Part shown: positions 1 to 8,459 of the stretch, in pieces | Layout of the letters: each line of letters starts with the position of its first letter | Numbering within the stretch: position 1 is the first letter of the stretch | NCBI GenBank assembly: GCA_937880545.1 | Contig: CALFKA010000265.1 | Location: 1 to 21,087 of the forward strand | Source: an uncultured Clostridia bacterium | Lineage (GTDB): Bacteria > Bacillota > Clostridia > Peptostreptococcales > Acidaminobacteraceae | Length of the DNA: 21,087 nt | Direction of reading: 5' to 3' | The notes under the pieces: generated by a model | Seen by the model: only the letters and a program-made list of their open reading frames with translations | What the model was told of the DNA's origin: nothing | Database searches by the model: none | Position numbers and translations under genes: made by a program

Positions 1-360
1 ATTGCACGTATTAAAAAGAATCCCTTTCATGAAGGGGTGATATTGGGAGGGCTTGAGTGGAGTGCCCAGCCCGAAGAATTGCTCCTTCTGGCAAAGGCGG
101 CGCTGAGAGCCAATCTAAAAGTCATGATATACACCGGTCTGTCGATCGAACAGTTTCTTCACGTCGTCCCCCAGATCCGGTCGCTTCTGGGAGATGTCTA
201 TATCAAATATGGTGCTTTTCATGACGACGAGCCGGGATACCTTACCCGTTATGGGATCCGGCTTGCCAGTCGAAATCAAAAGATTATGAAATATAGAGCC
301 TCACAGGACCCTCCCTGGCTCACCCGCTCTGCCGCAGAAGCCGTTCACACAGGGAGATAG
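1..360 (+). CDS. NrdG-like radical-SAM protein, C-terminal part
   Basis: The reading frame is open from base 1 (no start codon in the window) and ends at TAG 358-360, so this is the 3' part of a gene whose first half lies outside. The visible 119 residues contain a GVILGGLEWS segment followed by a helix and KVMIYTGLSIEQF. This resembles the C-terminal half of anaerobic ribonucleotide reductase activating proteins (NrdG) and their phage or stand-alone 4Fe-4S relatives, where a GG-E motif contacts S-adenosylmethionine. The CxxxCxxC cluster motif would lie upstream and cannot be seen. A role in making a glycyl radical on an anaerobic reductase is family inference only. The gene converges on the kam operon and shares its two-way terminator. 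Confidence 0.6.
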   Translation: MARIKKNPFHEGVILGGLEWSAQPEELLLLAKAALRANLKVMIYTGLSIEQFLHVVPQIRSLLGDVYIKYGAFHDDEPGYLTRYGIRLASRNQKIMKYRASQDPPWLTRSAAEAVHTGR

Positions 361-453
361 TTTATCTTTACCAGATAAGAAGCCACGACAACAGACCCGT
401 ACAATACTGTAAGTGCTCAGCTATTTGGCACGTTTTCTTCCCGTGGATGCCAC

Positions 454-496
454 AAAAAAGCAGGGACTCGACAGATCGTCCATTCCCTGCTTGTTT
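454..496. terminator. Bidirectional intrinsic terminator between the radical-SAM gene and kamE
   Basis: A perfect 9-bp inverted repeat (458-466 with 484-492) encloses a 17-base loop. On the minus strand it is followed by six T, a good terminator for the kam operon. On the plus strand it is followed by TTGTTTTG, a weaker one for the gene ending at 360. The gap 361-516 otherwise holds only a small TTATCT/AGATAA hairpin just after the stop at 360. Confidence 0.85.
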
Positions 497-516
497 TGAC
501 TTCTATTTATTCCTGC

Positions 517-1296
517 TTATTTCATGCCTCTGGCAACCATCTCCTCTACGGCGAAGGTAGCGACATCATCAGCGTACTGGCCCGGGCCGAACCCTGCATC
601 ATAGCCCAGCTCTTTTGCCAGTTCGTGACTGATTCTGGGTCCACCGGCGACAAGGATGACTTTATCTCGAAGACCCTCCGCCTCCATCAGTTCCACCAGC
701 TCTCCCAGGTTCTGGATGTGCACGTCTTTTTGCGTGACGGTCTGAGAGACGAGTAGAATGTCGGCCTTGAGTTCTACCGCTTTTGCGATGAATTCTTCAT
801 TGGTGACTTGGCTGCCCAGGTTATAGGCATCGATCATCTCATAGCGCTCAAGTCCGAAGTGACCGGCGTAGCCCTTCATGTTCATGATGGCATCAATGCC
901 GACTGTATGAGCGTCCGTGCCGGTGCTTGCACCGATGACGACGAGTTTTCTTCCGAAGTGCTCCCGGATATATTCATCTGTCTCACCCATCGTCATGGTC
1001 TCGATCTCCACAGCATCAACCTGAATGTCTTCATAGTTGACGGTGTGGGTGAGTTTTCCATAGACGACGAAGAAGGTAAACTCTTCATCGAGGGTCTTGC
1101 GCTCGGCGACGAGTGGCTCCACAAGTCCCATCTGCCTGGCAAGAATACGGGCAGCTTCTCCGGCTTTCTCGTCATTTCTTACCGGAAGCGTAAAGCTCAG
1201 CTGAACTTTCCCGTCATTCATGGTGTCGCCATAGGGGCGCAGGGCTTTAAGATCTAACGTCGTATCAAATTTCTTTTCTTCCATGCTGTAACTCAC
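517..1296 (-). CDS. kamE: Lysine 5,6-aminomutase (beta-lysine 5,6-aminomutase), beta subunit
   Basis: This is the cobalamin-binding subunit of the adenosylcobalamin- and PLP-dependent mutase that moves the 6-amino group of beta-lysine to C5, giving 3,5-diaminohexanoate. The 259 residues match the family length. The B12 motif is intact (DAHTVG, His130 as lower cobalt ligand). Lys141 is the expected PLP Schiff-base lysine; both residues sit three positions before their counterparts in the Clostridium sticklandii enzyme (numbering from memory). A Rossmann-like B12 domain follows to the C-terminus. The start is GTG at 1296, overlapping the kamD TGA as GTGA. AGGAGG lies 6 bases upstream, while the first in-frame ATG (codon 5) would be 18 bases away, so GTG is preferred. 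It is the last gene of the operon. Confidence 0.96.
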   Translation of the reverse strand: MSYSMEEKKFDTTLDLKALRPYGDTMNDGKVQLSFTLPVRNDEKAGEAARILARQMGLVEPLVAERKTLDEEFTFFVVYGKLTHTVNYEDIQVDAVEIETMTMGETDEYIREHFGRKLVVIGASTGTDAHTVGIDAIMNMKGYAGHFGLERYEMIDAYNLGSQVTNEEFIAKAVELKADILLVSQTVTQKDVHIQNLGELVELMEAEGLRDKVILVAGGPRISHELAKELGYDAGFGPGQYADDVATFAVEEMVARGMK

Positions 1297-2852
1297 TGGA
1301 CACCTCCTGTGGGATGAAGAAGCGCGATGAAGGGATTAAAGTAATCCTTCTGCTTTTCGTAGACACCGGCGAGTCCCTTACCTCCATCCTGGGGGCGTTT
1401 GATATTTGCAAAGGTCCCCAGCTCGAGAGAGCGGAACAGTCCCTGCCCGTGCATCTCCTCAAGAAGAGCCGTGGCTTTGTCCAGAGTGTATGCGGCGCGT
1501 TCCTGAATGATGCCGCCCTTTTTGAATTCGATCTCATCGCCGAGGTCTGCCATCGCCGTAAAGATATACTCGGCATTTTCAATGGCAAGCGCACGGTCAC
1601 TCATAAAGGGTGTGTGGATGGCTTCAGTCATCATGCCCAGGAGACAGAGTTTCTGTTTAGTGATGACAGTGACAGCGTTAAAGAGGGCGTCCTGAATATG
1701 TCCTTTAAAGATATTTCCCGTCATGAACTTCGTCGGAGGCATGTATTTGAGAGGCTCTCGCGGGAAAATTTCACGAGCCATCTGCGCCTGCGCCAGTTCA
1801 TAGACAAAGGAGTTCTTCGTCTGCGGATCGATCTCATAGGCGTGACCCAGTCCGATCTGCTCCTCAGGAAGTCCCGCCGTCAGCGCAAACTGCTCATTAA
1901 TGAACTGACTGGCGAGCACCGTATGCGCTTCTTCAAAAGCGTCGGCGGTGGTGAGATAGTTATCTTCTCCGGTGTTGATGATGACGCCGGCAAAGCCGTT
2001 GATCATACGAGAGAAGTACTGGTCAACAATGGTTCGCTTCATATTGATGTCACGGAAGAGGATGCCGTAGAGAGCGTCATTTAGCATGACATCCAGGCGC
2101 TCGATAGCACCCATGGCGGCGATCTCGGGCATACACAGTCCGCTGCAGTAGTTGCACAGGCGGATATAGCGGCCGAGTTCTTCTCCGACTTCATCGAGGG
2201 CTTTTCTCATGAGACGGAAGTTCTCTTGTGTGGCCATGGTTCCGCCAAACCCTTCGGTAGTGGGACCATAGGGCACGTAGTCGAGGAGGCTCTGCCCCGT
2301 CGTGCGGATGACAGCGATGATGTCCGCCCCTTGTTTGGCGGCAGCTTTTGCCTGCACGATGTCTTCGTAGATATTTCCGGTGGCGACGATGACGTAGAGA
2401 TAAGGGGTCGTCTTATCACCGAAACGGGCAAGATAGTCCTCTCGGTCCTGGCGGTTCTTTCGGATGCGCTCCACCATAGAAGTGGCGAGTTTTTCGATGG
2501 TCTCTTTAATGACAAAGTCATCTGCCTGAGGGAGTTTGACGAGATCAAGTTCTCCACTGCTGACCGATTCTGCAATTTCCTGCGGACTCTTTCCGGTCTG
2601 GATGATGGCGTTACCGATGAAATGCGCCACGCCAATTCCCACGGCGTTTTGTTCTTTTAAGTGATCGACGACGACATTGGGCAGCGGGACTTCGAGGTCA
2701 TTGACGCCATCGATACCCAGTAATCGGCAGATGGTGCGCTCCACCGCAACGGTGGTGTGCATATCTACAAAGCGCTGTGTATCATCGGCAATCCCCCGCG
2801 CCAGATCTCTGGCTCGCTGCACTTTTTGCGGGTCCAAATGTAATTTGCTCAA
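1293..2852 (-). CDS. kamD: Lysine 5,6-aminomutase (beta-lysine 5,6-aminomutase), alpha subunit
   Basis: The 519-residue catalytic TIM-barrel subunit pairs with KamE to convert beta-lysine into 3,5-diaminohexanoate. Family hallmarks visible include the N-terminal LLGIDGVNDLEVPLPN segment, YLYVIVATGNIYEDIVQAKAAA, the barrel stretch YVPYGPTTEGFGGTMATQENFRLMRKAL, and RLCNYCSGLCMPEIAAMGAIERLD. The length agrees with known KamD proteins (about 516). The start codon is TTG at 2852-2850: GGGAGG stands 5 bases upstream and no ATG fits. The gene begins 11 bases after kamC and overlaps kamE by 4 bases, so the two subunits are probably translationally coupled. The name also appears in databases as D-lysine 5,6-aminomutase alpha, because the enzyme accepts both substrates. 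Confidence 0.96.
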   Translation of the reverse strand: MSKLHLDPQKVQRARDLARGIADDTQRFVDMHTTVAVERTICRLLGIDGVNDLEVPLPNVVVDHLKEQNAVGIGVAHFIGNAIIQTGKSPQEIAESVSSGELDLVKLPQADDFVIKETIEKLATSMVERIRKNRQDREDYLARFGDKTTPYLYVIVATGNIYEDIVQAKAAAKQGADIIAVIRTTGQSLLDYVPYGPTTEGFGGTMATQENFRLMRKALDEVGEELGRYIRLCNYCSGLCMPEIAAMGAIERLDVMLNDALYGILFRDINMKRTIVDQYFSRMINGFAGVIINTGEDNYLTTADAFEEAHTVLASQFINEQFALTAGLPEEQIGLGHAYEIDPQTKNSFVYELAQAQMAREIFPREPLKYMPPTKFMTGNIFKGHIQDALFNAVTVITKQKLCLLGMMTEAIHTPFMSDRALAIENAEYIFTAMADLGDEIEFKKGGIIQERAAYTLDKATALLEEMHGQGLFRSLELGTFANIKRPQDGGKGLAGVYEKQKDYFNPFIALLHPTGGVQ

Positions 2853-2863
2853 GCTTTCCTCCC

Positions 2864-4315
2864 TTAAAGTAGCTCTTTAATCTCTTCAATCAGTGTGGCG
2901 TCGAGCCCCAGGAGCTCGCTGATGCGAAGAGCGTCTCTGGGAACGTCTTCTCCCGCTTCCACCTCCTCGAGGCAGAAGTTCATACTTTTGCGGATGCGAC
3001 TCAGTGAAGCTTCCCGATCGACTTCGATCTGCGAAGCCAACGCATCAAAATCTACATCCTTGAGTCCCCGGACTTGGTAGTGTAGCATCCCCTCTTCCAC
3101 CAGGCTCTCAAAATGCGTTGAGACCATGAGGAGATGATCCGTGCCTATGTAGCGTCGGACGATACCCAGCAAGATTGCCCGCCCCTCCCGGGGGTTGGTC
3201 CCCCTGAGCGGTTCATCGAGCAGGATCATGCCACGCTGACGCTGTGATTTCTTCAGGACGTCGGAGAGTTTGATGATCTCGGCACCAAAGCTCGAGAGCC
3301 CGGCACTGATATCTTCAAAGTCATCTCCCAGGTAAAAGAAAAAGTCAAATAATGATACGGTAGCTGCGCGGGCAAAGGGAAACATCCCCATATGCACGAG
3401 CATAGCGTTTAACAGAATTGTCTTCAGAGAGACACTCTTTCCACCCATATTGGCACCGGTGACAATCGAAGTTCCTGTCGGAACACGGATCGATATCCGC
3501 TGAAAATCTTCTCCTTTTTTTGCGAGAATACTGCTGAGAAGCGGATTGATAGCTTCGCTCAACTCGATGCCTCCGGACTCGGCAATCTCCGGCATGCATC
3601 CTCCGTACTCTCTGGCGAGCACCGCCTTAGCGATACGGTGATCGAGTCGGGCAAGGGCGTCCATGTTTCCGAGGATCGTATCGGCATGTCTCTGCACAAT
3701 GGCAGAGAGTTCCATGCGAATTTCGCGCTCTTCCTTATCCTGCGCGATGAGAAGTGAGCTTCGCTCTCGAAGGAGTTCTTCCTTCTTCTGCTCATCCTTC
3801 TCTTTAGAGATCCTCGCTTCGAGTTCTCTCTGGTGTTTTCTGAGAAGTGTCAGTCGCTTCGAGTAGGCGTCATAGATGTAGAAAGTCATCCTGCCGGTCG
3901 CTTCAGGATCGAGGCGTTCTCTGAGTTCATCGAGTCCCCGGAGTTCGCACGCAAGAGTTGTGTGCATCAGAGGATACTTGGCCATGAGCTCTTCGATCAC
4001 GTCGATGAAGATCTTCAGTTCAAAGAACTCCAGGTCCTCAAGAATCCCTCCTTTTTTCGCCCGTTCGATGGAGCGGCGAATATCTTTAACCCGGCAGAAT
4101 TCATATTGTAGGTAGTGAATGGAAGAAGGATGTTCTTTGAGCGCTTGGAGATACGCTTCCACGGCTCGCAGTTCTTCGAGAAGTTCCTCTCTGTGCTGCG
4201 GGCGGTAGAATCGTTTCGCGGCTTTTCGCTGACTTCCATAAGGGGTCATCGTATTCAACTGTTCGAAGACAAATTCGCCCCCGATGTCTCTCCATTCCTT
4301 CTGAGAGATATCCAT
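2864..4315 (-). CDS. kamC: KamC, MutS-like ATPase; likely reactivase of the B12 aminomutase
   Basis: A 483-residue protein whose C-terminal half is a MutS-type ATPase. It has Walker A TGANMGGKS (residues 286-294), a signature-like ISAGLSSFGAEI (336-347), Walker B MILLDEP (363-369), and STHFESL (399-405). Residues about 155-225 are strongly charged and probably a coiled coil. The N-terminal mismatch-recognition domain of MutS is absent, so this is not a repair protein. From its constant linkage to kamDE the family is named as the ATPase part of a lysine 5,6-aminomutase reactivase, which would exchange damaged cobalamin; that role is family knowledge plus context. ATG at 4315 is chosen over GTG at 4318 because GGGAGG is 5 bases from the ATG and only 2 from the GTG. 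It overlaps the kamB stop by one base (TGATG). Confidence 0.85.
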   Translation of the reverse strand: MDISQKEWRDIGGEFVFEQLNTMTPYGSQRKAAKRFYRPQHREELLEELRAVEAYLQALKEHPSSIHYLQYEFCRVKDIRRSIERAKKGGILEDLEFFELKIFIDVIEELMAKYPLMHTTLACELRGLDELRERLDPEATGRMTFYIYDAYSKRLTLLRKHQRELEARISKEKDEQKKEELLRERSSLLIAQDKEEREIRMELSAIVQRHADTILGNMDALARLDHRIAKAVLAREYGGCMPEIAESGGIELSEAINPLLSSILAKKGEDFQRISIRVPTGTSIVTGANMGGKSVSLKTILLNAMLVHMGMFPFARAATVSLFDFFFYLGDDFEDISAGLSSFGAEIIKLSDVLKKSQRQRGMILLDEPLRGTNPREGRAILLGIVRRYIGTDHLLMVSTHFESLVEEGMLHYQVRGLKDVDFDALASQIEVDREASLSRIRKSMNFCLEEVEAGEDVPRDALRISELLGLDATLIEEIKELL

Positions 4316-5331
4316 CACATCCTCCCGACATCATAGACAGGTATAGGTATCATTTTTTTCATTTCACGCTGAAAAACGTCCGCTTCAAAGTCCGCTCCTC
4401 TTGGAGAGAAGGGATTGAGGCAGACAGCTCGCAGCTCAATCGGCTGGAGAACCTCCAGAACAACACCCTGGCGCTTCAGAAGATCGATATAGCCTGCGGA
4501 GATAAAGAGTCGGGTCGCATCTTCTATGACGACCTGAACCCCTTTTAGTGACACTTTCTGTAAAAGACTTTTAAAGAAACTCTCCGTGACGACCCCGCGA
4601 AGCAGAAGCGCCTCACTTTTTTCTGTGAGTTTGTTCGCAATCTCCGAGGCCATGGTAAAGGCAAGGTCTCCCTCCACCTCGAGGAGTTCTCCCTCTTCAC
4701 AGATGGCGGCCTTTGCCTGTGTCTCAGAAAAGACTTTGGAGAACATTTTTGGCGCTGCGGGCAGTTGAAACTGTTCCACCATTGCCGCTGTCTTTTTCAA
4801 CACGACTCTCATGGAAGGGTCAAGACTCGCCCCCGCACATAGAACAGCTCCTTCTGTCAGGAAGTGGCCGGCGGTGGACTTTCTCGATATCGCTCCATCG
4901 ACGATGTAGAAACAACCGGGATCAATGGCAAGGAAGGCTTCTTTGATACTTCTGACACCCTCCACACTCGAGGGGCCTGCGATCTCTACAAAGCCATCGC
5001 TGATCGCTCGGAAGAGGACGACTTCTCCGAGTGGCGTGCGTACATCTGTCGATGCGAGAATCTCCTTCGTGAGATGACAACGCGACAAAAAAGAAGAGGC
5101 GGTGGCGACAAGCGTGCCGCTCTCAACATAAATCTTTGGTTTTTTCGTAGAAGTGACGACGTCTTTTTCTTCTCCGTCTCTTCCGATAGAAGTGATAGCC
5201 AGAGGGCGGGGAAGATCCCCGCCCTGTCTGGCTTCCTCAAGAATTCGGTTGAGGACGGTCGTTTTTCCGGCGTTTTTTTCCATGCCGATAATAGCGAGTG
5301 AGTGTAGACCTCTCAGTTCGTCACTCAGCAT
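4315..5331 (-). CDS. kamB: KamB, P-loop protein; likely aminomutase reactivase subunit
   Basis: A 338-residue protein found between kamA and kamC in lysine-fermenting bacteria. A P-loop variant GMEKNAGKTT stands at residues 16-25, with five rather than four residues between the glycines; the same spacing is my recollection for relatives. The rest matches no general enzyme family that I recognise. It is thought to work with KamC in restoring inactivated KamDE, inferred from linkage. The start is ATG at 5331, inside the end of kamA (11-base overlap), preceded by a modest AAGAAAAG. A longer open frame runs upstream to 5490, but only as a shadow of kamA, and the P-loop fits the usual N-terminal position only from 5331. 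Confidence 0.8.
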   Translation of the reverse strand: MLSDELRGLHSLAIIGMEKNAGKTTVLNRILEEARQGGDLPRPLAITSIGRDGEEKDVVTSTKKPKIYVESGTLVATASSFLSRCHLTKEILASTDVRTPLGEVVLFRAISDGFVEIAGPSSVEGVRSIKEAFLAIDPGCFYIVDGAISRKSTAGHFLTEGAVLCAGASLDPSMRVVLKKTAAMVEQFQLPAAPKMFSKVFSETQAKAAICEEGELLEVEGDLAFTMASEIANKLTEKSEALLLRGVVTESFFKSLLQKVSLKGVQVVIEDATRLFISAGYIDLLKRQGVVLEVLQPIELRAVCLNPFSPRGADFEADVFQREMKKMIPIPVYDVGRM

Positions 5332-6580
5332 GTCTTTTCTTGCGTGCAAGGTCCTTGGGCTCCAGTGCCATCTGTCTTCCTTCGAGAAGGCCTGCCACAC
5401 CCTCCATCTCCATCTCCTTCTTGCCGGTGCAATAGTCGCAGTGGCAATCAGGGACGTAGTTTTCAGGTTCGGTGTAGGTGGTGATGACACCTTCGTAGTT
5501 GCGAAGGACTACGCGGTTATGCGACTGGCTGATGACGTATTGAGGCATGACCGGGGTCTTGCCGCCGCCACCCGGAGCATCCACGACAAAGGTGGGGATG
5601 CAGTAGCCGGAGGTATGTCCGCGGAGACCTTCGATGATCTCGATGCCCTTCGACACACTTGTGCGGAAGTGCTCCAGGCCGAAGCTCAGGTCACACTGGT
5701 AGATGTAGTAAGGTTTGACGCGGATGGCCGCAAGCTGCTGAACGAGTTCACGCTGTGTGTAGACACAGTCATTGACGCCGCGCAGAAGGACGCTCTGGTT
5801 TCCAAGAGGAATACCGGCGTTGGCCATGCGCTCGCAGGCTTCCTTGCTCTCTTTTGTGATCTCTCTCGGGTGATTGAAGTGGGTGTTGAGATAGATCGGA
5901 TGGTACTTCTTCAGCATGTCGCAGAGTTCCTGAGTAATGCGCTGAGGCATGACGACAGGAGTTCTCGAACCGATGCGGATGATCTCCACATGTTCGATGT
6001 CGCGCAGGCGGCTGATGATGTCTTCTAAGCGGTCGTCGCTCATCAGGAGCGCGTCGCCGCCTGAGAGAAGGACGTCGCGTACCGTAGGGGTATTGCGGAT
6101 ATATTCGATGCAGTCATCAATCTGCTTCTTGCCTACCGCTGCGTCGTGCTGGCCGGCGAAGCGGCGGCGCGTGCAGTGACGGCAGTACATGGAGCACTGG
6201 TCGGTGATGAGGAAGAGGACACGGTCGGGATATCTATGTGTCAGTCCCGGAACGGGTGAGTCTTCGTCTTCACTGAGCGGATCGAGGAGGTCAGCTGAGG
6301 ACTGGAACACTTCGAGCTCCAGCGGAACAGCTTGGCGTCTCACAGGATCATGCGGATTATCCGGATCAATCAGAGATAAGTAGTAAGGGGTGATCGCCAT
6401 ACGCAGTGTTTCAAGTGTTTTCTTGACACCTTCTTCTTCCTCTTCGGTCAGGGGAAGATACTTCTTCAGATCATCGAGCTTTTCAATGCGGTTTCTAACC
6501 TGCCACTGCCAGCTCGACCATTCTTCATCTGTGGCGTTAGGAAATAGTTCTCTTCTTCGTTTCTCATAATCGGTATTCAT
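5321..6580 (-). CDS. kamA: L-lysine 2,3-aminomutase
   Basis: First step of the pathway: L-lysine to L-beta-lysine, by a radical-SAM, PLP enzyme acting in the cytoplasm without oxygen. The 419 residues align with the Clostridium subterminale enzyme at a constant +4 offset (from memory). The 4Fe-4S motif is CSMYCRHC (C129, C133, C136). The PLP lysine is K341 in APGGGGK. The structural zinc ligands are C272, C379, C381 and C384, the last three in CHCDYC near the C-terminus. SGGDALL is also present. The start is ATG at 6580 with a strong GGGAGG just upstream; the open frame further upstream (to 6697) lies inside kdd. The gap to kdd is 25 bases, and the 3' end overlaps kamB. YjeK/EpmB-type aminomutases lack this zinc-binding C-terminus, so the assignment is firm. 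Confidence 0.97.
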   Translation of the reverse strand: MNTDYEKRRRELFPNATDEEWSSWQWQVRNRIEKLDDLKKYLPLTEEEEEGVKKTLETLRMAITPYYLSLIDPDNPHDPVRRQAVPLELEVFQSSADLLDPLSEDEDSPVPGLTHRYPDRVLFLITDQCSMYCRHCTRRRFAGQHDAAVGKKQIDDCIEYIRNTPTVRDVLLSGGDALLMSDDRLEDIISRLRDIEHVEIIRIGSRTPVVMPQRITQELCDMLKKYHPIYLNTHFNHPREITKESKEACERMANAGIPLGNQSVLLRGVNDCVYTQRELVQQLAAIRVKPYYIYQCDLSFGLEHFRTSVSKGIEIIEGLRGHTSGYCIPTFVVDAPGGGGKTPVMPQYVISQSHNRVVLRNYEGVITTYTEPENYVPDCHCDYCTGKKEMEMEGVAGLLEGRQMALEPKDLARKKRHAE

Positions 6581-6605
6581 ATTGCCTCCCTTATCTTGAT
6601 GAGTG

Positions 6606-7637
6606 TTATTGATAGCTCTTCTCAAAGAGCTCGCGGAGGATGGGGGATTCACGCAGAACTTCAAGTGTGATCTCTGCATGGCCTTTGGTGTAGCCATTGC
6701 CGATGATCATGTCGACGTCTTTGCCGACACCTTCAGCGCCAAGGGCAGCTTTTGTGAAGCTGGTGGCCATGCTGAAGAAGTACACGGTTCCGCCGTCTCT
6801 TACGGGGAGAATGGTGCTCATCTCAGTGTTGGGGATGTTGACGACATTGATGGCGAGATCGTATTCGTTTCCGTTGTTTGCGGCAAGGGCTTTTTCAAGC
6901 ACTTCCATCGGGTTGTTGGCGTCAGCGACGATGACTTCGTGGCAGAATCCGGTATCTCGAACTTTCTGAGCGGTCACTTCACGCGAGGCCATGCCGACGA
7001 CGCGGCCGGTGGGGCCAACGCGTTTGCGGGCTTCATAGGCACACATGATACCACTCTTTCCGGAAGCGCCGAGAATCAAAACGGACATGCCGGGGCGAGC
7101 GAGCTTGGCGGCCTGGGCAGGAGCGCCGGCAACGTCAAGAGCTGCCATGGCAAGGGTTTCCGCCATGTCATCAGGAAGTTTGGCATAGATGCCGCTTTCA
7201 AAGATGATGGCTTTTCCTTTGACTTCTACTTTGTCAATGTCCTGATGGACTTTGTTGATCTCTTCGAGTTTAAGGGGAGTAAGGGAGAGGCTGACGAGGG
7301 TGGCTACTTTGTCGCCCACCTTGATGTCGCCGGGGAAGTCAGGGCCTAGTTCAGCAACGGTGCCGATCAGGATGCCGCCGGAACCGGTGACAGGGTTTTG
7401 CATCTTACCGCGCTCATTGACGATGCCCATGATCATTTCTTTGATCTTTTCTTCGTCTCCTTCACATGCAGTGACAATCTGATGGAAGCTGGCAGAGTCT
7501 ATGTTGAGAGCTGTAACATCGATCAGCATCTCGTTATTGTAGATCTCCGGGGTGTTGTCAATTTTCTGGGCTGCCTGGGGCAGGGTTCCTTTGGGCTCAA
7601 GGACGCGGTGTGTTCCGTATTTGTTGCCTGTCTTCAT
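6606..7637 (-). CDS. kdd: L-erythro-3,5-diaminohexanoate dehydrogenase
   Basis: Oxidises 3,5-diaminohexanoate to 3-keto-5-aminohexanoate with NAD(P)+, releasing ammonia. The 343 residues fit the family (about 345). The N-terminal part has the fold of zinc-free medium-chain dehydrogenases, and a nucleotide-binding motif LILGASGKSG stands at residues 187-196. The N-terminal GTHRVLEPKGTLPQAA segment is typical of Kdd. ATG at 7637 overlaps the kce stop as ATGA. A good GGAGG Shine-Dalgarno sequence lies upstream inside kce. Its place between kce and kamA supports the call over a generic quinone-oxidoreductase annotation. Confidence 0.93.
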   Translation of the reverse strand: MKTGNKYGTHRVLEPKGTLPQAAQKIDNTPEIYNNEMLIDVTALNIDSASFHQIVTACEGDEEKIKEMIMGIVNERGKMQNPVTGSGGILIGTVAELGPDFPGDIKVGDKVATLVSLSLTPLKLEEINKVHQDIDKVEVKGKAIIFESGIYAKLPDDMAETLAMAALDVAGAPAQAAKLARPGMSVLILGASGKSGIMCAYEARKRVGPTGRVVGMASREVTAQKVRDTGFCHEVIVADANNPMEVLEKALAANNGNEYDLAINVVNIPNTEMSTILPVRDGGTVYFFSMATSFTKAALGAEGVGKDVDMIIGNGYTKGHAEITLEVLRESPILRELFEKSYQ

Positions 7638-8458
7638 TTTCTTGCCTCCAAAGATAGAATTTCTCTTGCCTCATCCGGTGTGGCGATTTCTCTGCCGAGT
7701 TCTTTTGCGATACGAACGACTTTTTCAACGAGTTCGCCATTGCTCTTAGCAAGGACGCCTCTTTCCAAGTAGATATTGTCTTCAAATCCGACACGGACGT
7801 GGCCACCGGCAGCGATGGTCATCGCAGCGATCGGGAACTGGTTTCGTCCCATGCCTGCGGCAGTCCACGTGCTGCCTTCGGGAATGCTTCCAACCATAAA
7901 GGCGAGGTCTCTGAGGGTGGCAGCCATCTGTACGCCGAGCACAAAGTCAAAGTGCATAGGCGCTTTTATAAAGCCCTGCTTATGAAAGCGAATGGCGTAG
8001 TCGACCATGCCTTTATCAAAAACTTCGATTTCAGGTTTGATCCCTCGTTCGATCATGATCTTTCCAAAGTTTTTGATGGTGTTTTCGGAGTTGACAAAGA
8101 TCTCGTCTCCACCAAAGTTACATGTTCCACAGTCCAGAGTGGCCATCTCTGTTCCTTCGATCTCTGTAGGCTGCAGGCGCTCTAGATCGGTCATTCCAAC
8201 GGCGCCACCTGTGGAGGGCTGAATGATGACATCAGGGCATTTTTCGCGAATGGCATCAATGCATGCCCGGAACCGTTCCTTATCCTGAGTGGGTGTTCCA
8301 TCGTCTTGACGGACATGAAGATGAATAATGGCGGCACCAGCTTTGTATGCTGATTCTGCCTCTCTTGCAATCTCTTCGACTGTGTAGGGGACGGCAGGGT
8401 TATGTTCCTTGGTCACTTCGGCTCCGCTGATCGCGGCAGTAATGATCAGTTTTTCCAT
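7634..8458 (-). CDS. kce: 3-keto-5-aminohexanoate cleavage enzyme
   Basis: A zinc-dependent TIM-barrel enzyme that condenses and cleaves 3-keto-5-aminohexanoate with acetyl-CoA to give acetoacetate and 3-aminobutyryl-CoA. The 274 residues match the family. The zinc ligands HLH are H46 and H48, exactly as in the structurally studied Cloacamonas homologue (from memory). Glu14 (SGAEV) and Ser82 (QPSTGG) are also in place, and the third ligand is probably Glu226 in VGFEDN. The start is ATG at 8458 with AGGAG upstream; the frame is open to 8491 but only inside kal. One base separates it from kal, and it overlaps kdd by 4 bases. Many database entries call this family BKACE; the pathway context fixes the substrate here. 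Confidence 0.95.
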   Translation of the reverse strand: MEKLIITAAISGAEVTKEHNPAVPYTVEEIAREAESAYKAGAAIIHLHVRQDDGTPTQDKERFRACIDAIREKCPDVIIQPSTGGAVGMTDLERLQPTEIEGTEMATLDCGTCNFGGDEIFVNSENTIKNFGKIMIERGIKPEIEVFDKGMVDYAIRFHKQGFIKAPMHFDFVLGVQMAATLRDLAFMVGSIPEGSTWTAAGMGRNQFPIAAMTIAAGGHVRVGFEDNIYLERGVLAKSNGELVEKVVRIAKELGREIATPDEAREILSLEARK

Positions 8459-8459
8459 T

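Noticed and set aside
1314..2084. Long plus-strand open frame opposite kamD
   Set aside because: Shadow of kamD; its translation shows no recognisable domain.
2864..4315. MutS2 or MutS mismatch-repair protein
   Set aside because: Only the ATPase core is MutS-like. The mismatch-recognition and Smr domains are missing, and the gene is embedded between kamB and kamD.
5153..6028. Long plus-strand open frame (about 290 codons) opposite kamB/kamA
   Set aside because: It lies antisense to well-supported kam genes, has no family resemblance and no ribosome site; it is a codon-bias shadow.
6603..7349. Plus-strand open frame rich in G, D and A opposite kdd
   Set aside because: Antisense shadow of a strongly supported dehydrogenase gene.
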